NCBI GenBank assembly: GCA_024644775.1
Contig: JAHEHB010000298.1
Span: 1 to 6,993, forward strand
From: Deltaproteobacteria bacterium
GTDB taxonomy: Bacteria > Desulfobacterota > Desulfobacteria > Desulfobacterales > SURF-15
DNA length: 6,993 nucleotides
Direction of reading: 5' to 3'
The position numbers and the translations under genes are program-made. Each line of letters opens with the position of its first letter. The first letter of the stretch is position 1. The notes under the pieces were generated by a model. That model made no database searches. It was not told where the DNA came from and worked only from the letters and a program-made list of their open reading frames with translations. Positions 1 through 5,975 of this stretch are shown in pieces.

Positions 1-678
1 GATCTGATTTCCGGGGACCTTAAAATTCTGATATCCGTCGCGGTAAACGTTAACGTTAAATGTTTGCATCACCGTCAAAGTCATATCAATATAAGGTCGT
101 GATACCGGCCCCCGTGAAACCATAATATCAAGCCCATTTTTAGTGCAGGGTGCGATAAGAAGAAGTGCAGAAAGAAACTGACTGCTTTTTTCACAATTAA
201 GAGTTACTTTATCACGGTTGATGATTCCGCCTTCAACTTCAACCGGCGGGCATCCATGGGAATTTGCAGTGCGTACGATTATTCCCAGTTGATTCATTCC
301 GTCCAGCAAGTCCTGAATCGGCCGCTCTTGCATCCGGATACTTCCGGTGAGAAGATATCTTCCTTCTCCCAGCGCAGTCAAAGCGGTTAAAAACCGCATG
401 GAAGTTCCGGAATTACCAAGATAGATGGGGTCTTTGCAGCGCTTAAGACTCCCTGCAGCACCGTGAACGATAAACCCGTCCTTCTTCTCTTCAATCTCTA
501 TGCCAAGTTGTCCCAAGGCGCGCGCCGTCAACAGAGTGTCTTCGCTTTTCAGTCCGTTATAAAGCCTGCAGATACCATCCGATAGGGCTGCCGCAATCAG
601 CATTCGATGTGTGTAACTTTTCGATCCTGGAATCTTTACGACCGAAGGTTTCAGCTTCTTCGGTTCTACCTCGATCAT
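1..678 (-). CDS. aroA: 3-phosphoshikimate 1-carboxyvinyltransferase (EPSP synthase), N-terminal 226 residues, cut by window edge
   Basis: EPSP synthase joins phosphoenolpyruvate to shikimate-3-phosphate, the penultimate step to chorismate, in the cytoplasm. The frame is open from the ATG at 678 to base 1, giving 226 of the roughly 430 residues usual for the family, so the C-terminal domain is outside the window. Visible family motifs: PGSKSYTHR at residues 17-25 (Lys20 and Arg25 in the substrate-binding segment), LGNSGTSMR at 87-95, RMQERPI at 115-121, and KSSQFLSALL at 164-173 with the conserved Gln167; a SRPYIDMTL stretch follows near 193-201. The ATG is the only reasonable start because an in-frame TAA lies three codons upstream. 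A GAGG about 12 bases upstream is a modest ribosome site. It begins 36 bases after aroE, in the same operon. The phosphoenolpyruvate loop reads NSGTSMRF rather than the NAGTAMRP of the E. coli enzyme. Identification is secure; the allele class is not determined. Confidence 0.96.
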   Translation of the reverse strand, partial: MIEVEPKKLKPSVVKIPGSKSYTHRMLIAAALSDGICRLYNGLKSEDTLLTARALGQLGIEIEEKKDGFIVHGAAGSLKRCKDPIYLGNSGTSMRFLTALTALGEGRYLLTGSIRMQERPIQDLLDGMNQLGIIVRTANSHGCPPVEVEGGIINRDKVTLNCEKSSQFLSALLLIAPCTKNGLDIMVSRGPVSRPYIDMTLTVMQTFNVNVYRDGYQNFKVPGNQI

Positions 679-714
679 CTCAAATTATTTCCTCACTTAT
701 TTGGTTTCGACTTG

Positions 715-1533
715 TTACTTCGCGGTTAATGCCTCCAGAACCGTTTGTTTCATCTCTTCAATCGGGGCAGCGATACCGGTCCATAGTTCAAATTGAAACG
801 CGCCTTGAAAGACAAACATTTCCGCTCCATCTATCGTAACGCAACCGGCTGTTTCCGCTTCCCGTAATAGTCGGGTTCTGATGGGGTTATAGACTGCATC
901 CATGACCACCATATCGTTTGCCATCTGTTTAGCAGAAACCGGAGACGCGTCGGTATGCGGGGTCATGCCAAGGGGAGTCGTGTTTATCAGAACGTGGCAG
1001 CTGACGCGCATGTTTTCAGAAAGCGGTTTAAAATCCGCACCTAGATCTTTTGCCAGCTGCTCCCCTTTTTCTTTTGTGCGATTGACGATCGTAACGTGTC
1101 CGCCTTCGGAAAGAATTCCAAAACCGATGGCCCTCGCGGTGCCGCCGGCACCGATAAGCCATACAGTTTTATCCTTTATCGTTGTTTTTGCTAACAATGC
1201 CTGCACCGCTCCTAAGCAATCGGAATTATAACCATATAAAATTCCCTCTCGATTCTGGACAGTGTTCACCGCGCCAATCTTTATTGCACTTTCATCGATC
1301 GTATCCAAATACGACATGATGGTTACTTTATGGGGAATCGTTATACTGGCGCCTCTAATTCCCAGGGCTCGAATACCCGTAACGGCACCCGCCACCTCTT
1401 TCACCCAAAACGCCGCGTACACACCGTTGTATCCCACATGAGAAAACGCCCGATTGTGCATCAGAGGACTCAAGCTGTGCGTGACCGGATCACCCAATAT
1501 CGCATATACAGCAGTTGTTGCATCGATTATCAT
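715..1533 (-). CDS. aroE: Shikimate dehydrogenase (NADP+)
   Basis: This cytoplasmic enzyme reduces 3-dehydroshikimate to shikimate with NADPH. The 272-residue length is normal for a stand-alone AroE; it is not fused to a dehydroquinase domain, as happens in some relatives. The N-terminal substrate domain has HSLSPLMHN (19-27, with the shikimate-binding serines 20 and 22), SITIPHK (63-69, catalytic Lys69), GAVN (87-90) and GYNSD (101-105, catalytic Asp105). The nucleotide-binding domain has LIGAGGTARA (126-135) and the NADP-type NRT motif at 151-153. INTTPLGM (183-190), MDAVYNP (211-217) and FQGAFQFELWTG (242-253, conserved Gln243 or Gln247 region) complete the family pattern. The ATG at 1533 is preceded by AGG about nine bases away. 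It lies 36 bases upstream of aroA and about 200 bases downstream of pheA, the gap being largely taken up by a repeat element. Confidence 0.97.
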   Translation of the reverse strand: MIIDATTAVYAILGDPVTHSLSPLMHNRAFSHVGYNGVYAAFWVKEVAGAVTGIRALGIRGASITIPHKVTIMSYLDTIDESAIKIGAVNTVQNREGILYGYNSDCLGAVQALLAKTTIKDKTVWLIGAGGTARAIGFGILSEGGHVTIVNRTKEKGEQLAKDLGADFKPLSENMRVSCHVLINTTPLGMTPHTDASPVSAKQMANDMVVMDAVYNPIRTRLLREAETAGCVTIDGAEMFVFQGAFQFELWTGIAAPIEEMKQTVLEALTAK

Positions 1534-1621
1534 TGAGAGTTACCTGTTAAGTGCGCCCACTCCTAAAAGTGAAGCCTCCGACTGCCTAAAGACGGTGGTT
1601 TTCGAGTTTGGTGCAAGTAAA
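1534..1621. other. Remaining pheA-aroE spacer next to aroE
   Basis: This is the aroE-proximal part of the roughly 200-base pheA-aroE gap. Apart from the aroE ribosome site (AGG at the aroE side) I see no gene, terminator or convincing promoter. Some G-rich 6-8 base words resemble the neighbouring octamers but are too diverged to count as repeat units. Confidence 0.5.
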
Positions 1622-1635
1622 TTTCTCGCTTCCTA
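1622..1635. repeat. 14-bp direct repeat, copy 1 (aroE side)
   Basis: TTTCTCGCTTCCTA on the plus strand. An identical copy lies at 1726-1739, and the fold-back octamer array lies between the two. The copies are 104 bases apart, start to start. This may be a target-site duplication or simply a recurring pair of octamer units. Confidence 0.7.
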
Positions 1636-1638
1636 GCT

Positions 1639-1738
1639 CAAAGGCGAGAAGGCCAGGAAGCCTGGAGGCTATAAGGCTTTGCAGCCCCCTATCCTTTTCG
1701 CCTCCAAGCTTTCCAGCGTCCAAGCTTTCTCGCTTCCT
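1639..1738 (-). repeat. Fold-back array of degenerate octamers (REP-like element) between pheA and aroE
   Basis: Read on the minus strand, bases 1738-1683 divide into seven consecutive 8-base units such as AGGAAGCG, AGAAAGCT, TGGACGCT, GGAAAGCT and TGGAGGCG. Bases 1670-1639 divide into units of the complementary type: AGCCTCCA, GGCTTCCT, GGCCTTCT and CGCCTTTG. The two halves pair. Bases 1721-1700 align with 1669-1648 with only two internal mismatches if G-T pairs are allowed, and the core TGGAGGC/GCCTCCA is perfect. The tip is GGCT-GCAA-AGCC (1686-1675), a four-base stem with a GNRA-type loop in the transcript sense. No T-run follows, so it does not look like an intrinsic terminator. It could protect or process the pheA-aroE mRNA, or be a non-autonomous repeat. 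The 8-base periodicity is seen directly; the function is inferred. Confidence 0.75.
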
Positions 1739-1739
1739 A
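1726..1739. repeat. 14-bp direct repeat, copy 2, containing the pheA stop codon
   Basis: TTTCTCGCTTCCTA, identical to 1622-1635. The last three bases (1737-1739) are, on the minus strand, the TAG that ends pheA, so the repeat element begins inside the gene's stop codon. Confidence 0.7.
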
Positions 1740-2819
1740 TCCCGTCTGAGCACGCGGATAAGACCCGAGCAAACTCAGGAACAGACAAAGCGGTTTCATC
1801 TTTGACAATGTATCTTTAACGATGGACTCTGAAATATGTCCTTCCATGTCCAAGAAAAAGACATAATTCCAGTTTTCATGCTTACTCGGTCGTGACTCTA
1901 GTTTTAAAAGGTTAATGCCGGCGTCGGCGATGGGTGTTAATACTTTGTATAACGCTCCTGGTACATGTGCGGTAACAAACAGTATGGAGGTCTTGTCCGT
2001 TCCAGTAGCCTCTACGTCGCTCTTTCCGATGACAAGAAAGCGTGTGACATTCCGAGACCGGTCTTCAATTCTCGAAGCCAAAACCTCCAAATCGTAGATC
2101 CGGGCCGCTTCCCTACTGGCGATAGCGGCAGTGCCTTGATCTTTGGCCGCCTTTCTGGCGGCTTCCGCCGTACTGCTGCACTCCGTTAAAATACAACCCG
2201 ACAGATTGTTCCGAAGCCACTGGCGGCATTGGGCAAACGCTTGGGGATGGGAATACACGACACGAATCTCATCATACGAATCAGCGGTGGTTAATAGGTC
2301 ATGTGAAATTGTATGATAAATTTCGGCACAAATTTTTAGATCCGATTCATAAAATAAATCCAACGTATAGTTAACAGCGCCTTCGATGGAGTTTTCAACC
2401 GGTACTACTCCATAGTGAAACGATCCTTTTTCGACTTCCCGAAATATATCCTGAATACTGGGTTGCGGTACAAAAAAACCGGAATGTCCGAAGTGGTTAA
2501 TGGCGGCAATGTGAGTAAAGGTGGCTTCTGGGCCGAGGTACGCGATCTGTTGGGGTGCCTCAATTCCCCGGGATGCGGCTATGATTTCCGTGAAAATATG
2601 CTGAAGCCCGCGCGAGCTAAGTGGCCCTTTATTTAACTTGCCTAATTCACTGATAAGTCTGTTTTCCCGGGCTGGATCCAACATCTGAATCCCGTTTTGG
2701 GCCTTGGAAGCTCCGATGGCTTTTGCATAATCCAACCGTTGGTTGATGAGCCTAAGAATTTGCTTGTCGATATCATCGATGGCTGTTCGCATCTCTTGAA
2801 TTTCGTTTTTCTTTTTCAT
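1737..2819 (-). CDS. pheA: Bifunctional chorismate mutase / prephenate dehydratase (P-protein)
   Basis: It converts chorismate to prephenate and then to phenylpyruvate, committing carbon to phenylalanine. It has 360 residues, normal for the family. An AroQ-type chorismate mutase domain occupies about 5-85, with Arg11, Arg28, Lys39 and Arg51 in the expected helical positions. The prephenate dehydratase domain runs from about 92 to 266, starting at IAYLGPEATFTH, with GVVPVENSIEGAVN at 137-150 and the diagnostic NVTRF at 257-261. A C-terminal ACT domain (about 278-352) has PGALYKVL (287-294) and LESRP (307-311), the phenylalanine-binding motifs, so feedback inhibition by phenylalanine is expected. 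The frame is open upstream to a TTG at 2858, but the ATG at 2819 has a good AAAGG site six bases away and starts directly before the mutase domain, so I chose it. The protein ends normally at LGSYPRA plus a few residues; its TAG belongs to the adjacent repeat. aroE follows on the same strand. Confidence 0.97.
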   Translation of the reverse strand: MKKKNEIQEMRTAIDDIDKQILRLINQRLDYAKAIGASKAQNGIQMLDPARENRLISELGKLNKGPLSSRGLQHIFTEIIAASRGIEAPQQIAYLGPEATFTHIAAINHFGHSGFFVPQPSIQDIFREVEKGSFHYGVVPVENSIEGAVNYTLDLFYESDLKICAEIYHTISHDLLTTADSYDEIRVVYSHPQAFAQCRQWLRNNLSGCILTECSSTAEAARKAAKDQGTAAIASREAARIYDLEVLASRIEDRSRNVTRFLVIGKSDVEATGTDKTSILFVTAHVPGALYKVLTPIADAGINLLKLESRPSKHENWNYVFFLDMEGHISESIVKDTLSKMKPLCLFLSLLGSYPRAQTG

Positions 2820-2882
2820 GATTACCTTTACGAATTCGACATTTCGGAATTTCTGCAATACACTGAAAAGATGAGATTAATT

Positions 2883-2906
2883 TTGAGGCGTGAGTTTTTG
2901 CCTCAA
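2883..2906 (-). terminator. Stem-loop between manA and pheA (weak terminator or leader structure)
   Basis: A perfect 7-base inverted repeat, TTGAGGC/GCCTCAA, with a 10-base loop lies 17 bases after the manA stop. In the manA-pheA direction it is followed by AATTAATC and only later by TTTT, so it is a poor intrinsic terminator. It may reduce read-through into pheA or belong to the pheA leader. I found no phenylalanine-rich leader peptide in the 104-base gap, so classic Phe attenuation is not supported. Confidence 0.4.
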
Positions 2907-2923
2907 TCATGGAATAAGGGTCG

Positions 2924-4132
2924 TTAGCATATCGGCACCGACGCCTTGTAAAATGTCGCATCCCCCTCAATCCGATATATCTTTATAGATGCGGGTATAA
3001 AAATAGAGTTTCCCTGCTTCAGCTCTATGATATCTTCCTGTTTCGAATCGGAAAGACTTGCGGCACCGGCAGTACAAAGCAGGATTTCTCCGCTTCTTTC
3101 CTCCCTGCTCGTATAGATTTTTTTACGCTGGGTGGAAATCACCGAAAGTTCAAATTCCTTTGCCTGACTGGCATACACCCCCTCCCCGTTTGGAAGCCGC
3201 TCTGGAAAAAGGATCCGGACATTTCTTTCCTGGAAATTAAGGACCTTCAGAAGCTCGGAAACGTCGATATGTTTTGTAGTGAGACCCCCTCTGAGAACAT
3301 TATCCGAATTGGCCATGAGTTCAATACCAACGCCCTCTAAATAGGCATGAAGCTCTCCCGCCGGGAGATACATCGCCTGTCCGGGCTCTAATAGTATTAG
3401 ATTCAAAAACAACGGTGACAATATACCGATGTCCGTCGGATATTCTTTTTGAAGGGATACCAGCCATCGGTATTTCGCTTCTTTTTGAATTCTTTTTTTT
3501 GCGGTTTGGACCGCTTCTTGGACAACCGATTCTTTCCGATGGGGTGGCATGGACATCAGGGACTCGAAAAATTTTTTTAACCCCCTGGAGGTTGATTGTT
3601 CTAGCAATATCCGAATTTCTTGCGCCATCGTATTTGGGCAACATTGATGCACACCCGATAAAATGTCCGGTATCTTTCGGAAACCGTTTAATGCCCAAAA
3701 AGAGGAAAGCGCGCAAATGCATTCGGGTTTGTGGTTGTCATCCTTATAATTTCGATTGGGTGCATCTAAAGGGATTTTTAATTTATTTTCTCTCGCATAG
3801 CCTTCCTTTGCCTGGGATATGCTGGGATGCGCCTGAATCGAAAGAGGCTTACCAGCCGCCAGCACTTTAAACAAAAAGGGAAGCGTATTGTTAAACGCAC
3901 CGGCAACGACATTTCCGAGTGCACGAACCGGATCCCTTTGAATGGCTTGGTCCAAAGATACCCATTGACCATCGATTTTCGCTTTAGACAGGGCCTTTGG
4001 ATGCGTTCCCATCCAAAGTTCAGCCTGGGGATCTATGGAGGGCGACGATTCGCCCAACAAGTCCGGTATGTCGGTGTGAGACCCCCACGCGTATTTCTGA
4101 ACCGTATTTTTGAGCAACGCAACTCGATTCAT
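2924..4132 (-). CDS. manA: Mannose-6-phosphate isomerase, class I (zinc-dependent)
   Basis: It interconverts fructose-6-phosphate and mannose-6-phosphate, the entry to GDP-mannose used for surface polysaccharides and glycolipids; it is cytoplasmic. The 402-residue length matches single-function type I enzymes. Visible motifs: VQKYAWGS at 11-18, AELWMGTHP at 37-45, and PLSIQAHP at 96-103, supplying zinc ligands Gln100 and His102. YKDDNHKPE at 129-137 supplies Glu137, and LPAGELHAYLEG at 256-267 supplies His262. NSDNVLRGGLTTKHID at 275-290 contains the active-site Arg281. The open frame reaches back to a TTG at 4204, but the ATG at 4132 has AGAGG six bases upstream and begins at the usual family N-terminus, so I place the start there. 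It is the first minus-strand gene after the divergent intergenic region. The gap to pheA is 104 bases with a stem-loop, so co-transcription with the aromatic genes is possible but not certain. Confidence 0.96.
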   Translation of the reverse strand: MNRVALLKNTVQKYAWGSHTDIPDLLGESSPSIDPQAELWMGTHPKALSKAKIDGQWVSLDQAIQRDPVRALGNVVAGAFNNTLPFLFKVLAAGKPLSIQAHPSISQAKEGYARENKLKIPLDAPNRNYKDDNHKPECICALSSFWALNGFRKIPDILSGVHQCCPNTMAQEIRILLEQSTSRGLKKFFESLMSMPPHRKESVVQEAVQTAKKRIQKEAKYRWLVSLQKEYPTDIGILSPLFLNLILLEPGQAMYLPAGELHAYLEGVGIELMANSDNVLRGGLTTKHIDVSELLKVLNFQERNVRILFPERLPNGEGVYASQAKEFELSVISTQRKKIYTSREERSGEILLCTAGAASLSDSKQEDIIELKQGNSIFIPASIKIYRIEGDATFYKASVPIC

Positions 4133-4348
4133 AGGAACCTCTGTAATATCCGCAGAAAGCGTATTAAACAAAATACTAAATACGAAACAGTAAACACCTG
4201 ACAAATCCAGTTTTTTCCGAGTTTATCAAATTTAAAACAGTATACTTGCAATTATATCCTGGTTAGTCAATAATCATATGCCGAAAAGCGGGAGTTTTGC
4301 AGAATCGACGACCCCAATAACCAATGGTCATTGACAGCGATGTAACCC
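4133..4348. promoter_or_regulatory. Divergent promoter region between manA and the PrmA-like gene
   Basis: This 216-base AT-rich spacer separates two divergent genes and should hold both promoters. Plus strand: TTGCAA at 4246-4251, a 17-base spacer and AATAAT at 4269-4274 form a fair sigma-70 candidate. Minus strand: TTGACT (4270-4265) with a 17-base spacer to AAGTAT (4247-4242) is one option; a perfect TATAAT (4256-4251) without a good -35 is another. The candidates overlap face to face, so expression of the two sides might compete. A small palindrome, CAATG-GT-CATTG, lies at 4322-4333, close to the plus-strand start. No protein-coding gene or RNA gene is evident here. Confidence 0.4.
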
Positions 4349-5191
4349 ATGACAATCACAATCGACGAGCTTAAACGTCACTTGCTCGAAACCATTAAAA
4401 ATAAGCACGAGAAAATTACGCCGCGAATACTGGTAAAAACCATATCTCAGCGGTTTCCCATCAACCGGCAAAATATCCGATCGACCATCAAAGCGCTTGT
4501 CATGGAAGGCCAACTCTCATACACCCACGTTTTCGGGCAGAGTTATATCGAAAAATCTTTTCAAACGCCTTTGCGTGCATCAAGCCATATCGTCATCAAA
4601 CCACCGGAAATTACCTATCCGTCGCGAGAAAAGGATACCATCATCAATATTCAGCAGGGCGCCTCATTTGGCGACGGACATCATCCCTCAACCCGTTTGG
4701 CACTTCGTGGAATCGAGTACGTATTGCACAAATCAGATTTACTTGAAAAGAAAAAGAAACCCAGAATGTTGGATATCGGAACGGGTTCGGGTATCCTCGC
4801 GATCACCGCCTTAAAAATGGGGTTTCACGATGCCGTTGGCTTGGACACGGATCCGTGTGCGGCATATGAATCAAAGAGAAATGCGGCAATAAACGGATTG
4901 GAGAATCGGTATGTTTTCCTAAATCAACCAGTGGATGCCATTCAGGGTACGTTTCAACTCATTACAGCAAATTTAAGATCTCCGACGCTTACGCGAGTTT
5001 GTTCAAAAATCTATGATGCCATTGAATTTAATGGTGCCATTGTCTTATCAGGGATGAAATCCGCAGAAACGTCTTATGTAAAGCAAACCTATGCTAAAAA
5101 TAACTTCAATTGCTTTTGGAGTGAAGAAGATACCGGATGGACCGCCACATTATTTTTTAAAAAAATGGGCGGTAATATGCATAACCGTTAA
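4349..5191 (+). CDS. PrmA-like (L11 methyltransferase-like) SAM-dependent methyltransferase with winged-helix-like N-terminus
   Basis: 280 residues in two parts. Residues about 1-70 are helical, with a helix-turn-helix-like run (ITPRILVKTISQRF, then NRQNIRSTIKALVMEG) followed by beta-type sequence (LSYTHVFGQSYIEKSF), which looks like a winged helix. Residues about 78-272 match the catalytic domain of PrmA: GASFGDGHHPST (104-115) parallels PrmA's GTAFGTG-H-TT segment, LDIGTGSGILA (141-151) is SAM motif I, VGLDTDP (163-169) is the acidic post-I loop, and ITANLRSPTL (205-214) stands where PrmA has ANI-type catalytic-loop sequence. LSGM (233-236) and GWTATLFFKK (263-272) match its end. The usual PrmA N-terminal L11-recognition domain is absent, so the substrate may not be ribosomal protein L11; I leave the symbol blank. 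The start is forced by a TAA two codons upstream; the ribosome site is weak. It is probably the first gene of an operon with the reductase 18 bases downstream. Confidence 0.85.
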   Translation: MTITIDELKRHLLETIKNKHEKITPRILVKTISQRFPINRQNIRSTIKALVMEGQLSYTHVFGQSYIEKSFQTPLRASSHIVIKPPEITYPSREKDTIINIQQGASFGDGHHPSTRLALRGIEYVLHKSDLLEKKKKPRMLDIGTGSGILAITALKMGFHDAVGLDTDPCAAYESKRNAAINGLENRYVFLNQPVDAIQGTFQLITANLRSPTLTRVCSKIYDAIEFNGAIVLSGMKSAETSYVKQTYAKNNFNCFWSEEDTGWTATLFFKKMGGNMHNR

Positions 5192-5209
5192 CCTGAAAGG
5201 ATTGAACAG

Positions 5210-5941
5210 ATGACAAAATTCAAAGATCGTGTTGTCATTGTTACCGGTGCGGGTACCGGTGTGGGACGCGCCATTGCCGCTGGATTTGTTGATGAAAACG
5301 CGAGGGTTGCTTTTGTGGGTCGGCGAAGAACAAAGCTCGAGGAAGCCTCGGCCGATCGATCCAAAGAGCAAATTCTGATTCTCCCGTGTGATGTATCGGA
5401 CCGGAAAGCTGTTGATGAGATGATTGCCCAAGTCATCGAGCGGTTCGGGCGAGTGGATATTCTCGTCAACAACGCGGGTATCAATACGAGTCCCAGGGCT
5501 CTGTCAGCTATGGATCCGTCTGACTGGAATCAGATTGTCGCCATCAATTTAAACGGCGTATTTAATACCATTCAAGCCGTTTTACCGACAATGAGGGAAC
5601 AAAAAGAGGGTCTCATCATCAATATTTCTTCCATAGCAGGAATTCGCGCCAGTCGACTGTCTGGAGCTGCCTATGCGGCATCCAAACATGGTGTAATGGC
5701 ATTAAACCATACGCTCAATGTGGAAGAGAAAGATTTTGGAATTCGGGCGTGTGCGATTTGCCCGGGGGAAATCGACACCCCCATTTTGGACCAGAGACCT
5801 GAACCGGTTGGCCCCGAGCACCGGGCAAGAATCCTTAAACCTGAAGATCTTGCAGCAACCGTTCTATTTGTCGCCGGTTTTCCGAAACGGGTCTGTTTCC
5901 CGGAAATCGTTATAAAACCGACCACTCAAATTTTTCAATAG
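5210..5941 (+). CDS. Short-chain dehydrogenase/reductase (classical SDR), substrate unknown
   Basis: A 243-residue Rossmann-fold oxidoreductase of the classical SDR family, cytoplasmic. Seen in order: TGAGTGVG (12-19, the dinucleotide-binding glycines), GRRR (37-40) after the second beta strand, CDVSD (60-64), NNAG (87-90), Asn113 in AINLNG, the INISSIAG strand with catalytic Ser141, Tyr155 and Lys159 in YAASK, and CPGEIDTP (184-191). The cluster of arginines at 38-40, with no acidic residue ending strand two, suggests NADP(H) rather than NAD(H); this is inference. The C-terminal VLFVAGFPKRVCFPEIVIKPT resembles SDRs that act on small alcohols, hydroxy acids or 3-oxo compounds, but the family is too broad to name a substrate. 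The ATG has AAAGG about nine bases upstream. It sits between the PrmA-like gene (18-base gap) and trmO (34-base gap), so the three are likely co-transcribed, though no shared pathway is evident. Confidence 0.92.
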   Translation: MTKFKDRVVIVTGAGTGVGRAIAAGFVDENARVAFVGRRRTKLEEASADRSKEQILILPCDVSDRKAVDEMIAQVIERFGRVDILVNNAGINTSPRALSAMDPSDWNQIVAINLNGVFNTIQAVLPTMREQKEGLIINISSIAGIRASRLSGAAYAASKHGVMALNHTLNVEEKDFGIRACAICPGEIDTPILDQRPEPVGPEHRARILKPEDLAATVLFVAGFPKRVCFPEIVIKPTTQIFQ

Positions 5942-5975
5942 AATGCGCCTGTTTCAAATCAAGAGAGACATTACA

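Noticed and set aside
902..1231. 109-codon plus-strand open frame opposite aroE
   Set aside because: The aroE frame on the other strand contains all the family motifs; this one is its complement artefact.
1639..1738. Rho-independent terminator after pheA
   Set aside because: The hairpin has no following T-run on the transcribed strand, and aroE lies downstream in the same orientation.
1622..1739. CRISPR array
   Set aside because: The repeats are 8-base, degenerate and contiguous, with no unique spacers and no cas genes.
2820..2858. Upstream TTG start that would extend PheA by 13 residues
   Set aside because: The ATG at 2819 has a well-placed AAAGG and begins directly at the mutase domain; the extension resembles nothing in the family.
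2820..2923. Phenylalanine leader-peptide attenuator
   Set aside because: No short open frame with clustered Phe codons followed by alternative hairpins is present in the gap.
3415..3870. 151-codon open frame on the plus strand opposite manA
   Set aside because: It is entirely antisense to a well-conserved manA, has no recognisable domain or ribosome site, and its residue composition looks like a shadow frame.
3827..4201. 124-codon open frame on the plus strand, also opposite manA
   Set aside because: It overlaps the manA N-terminal coding region and reads as arginine-rich reverse-complement sequence; no family resemblance.
4133..4204. Upstream TTG start that would extend ManA by 24 residues with a hydrophobic stretch resembling a signal peptide
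   Set aside because: ManA is cytoplasmic, and the ATG at 4132 has a strong AGAGG site; the apparent signal is translated intergenic sequence.
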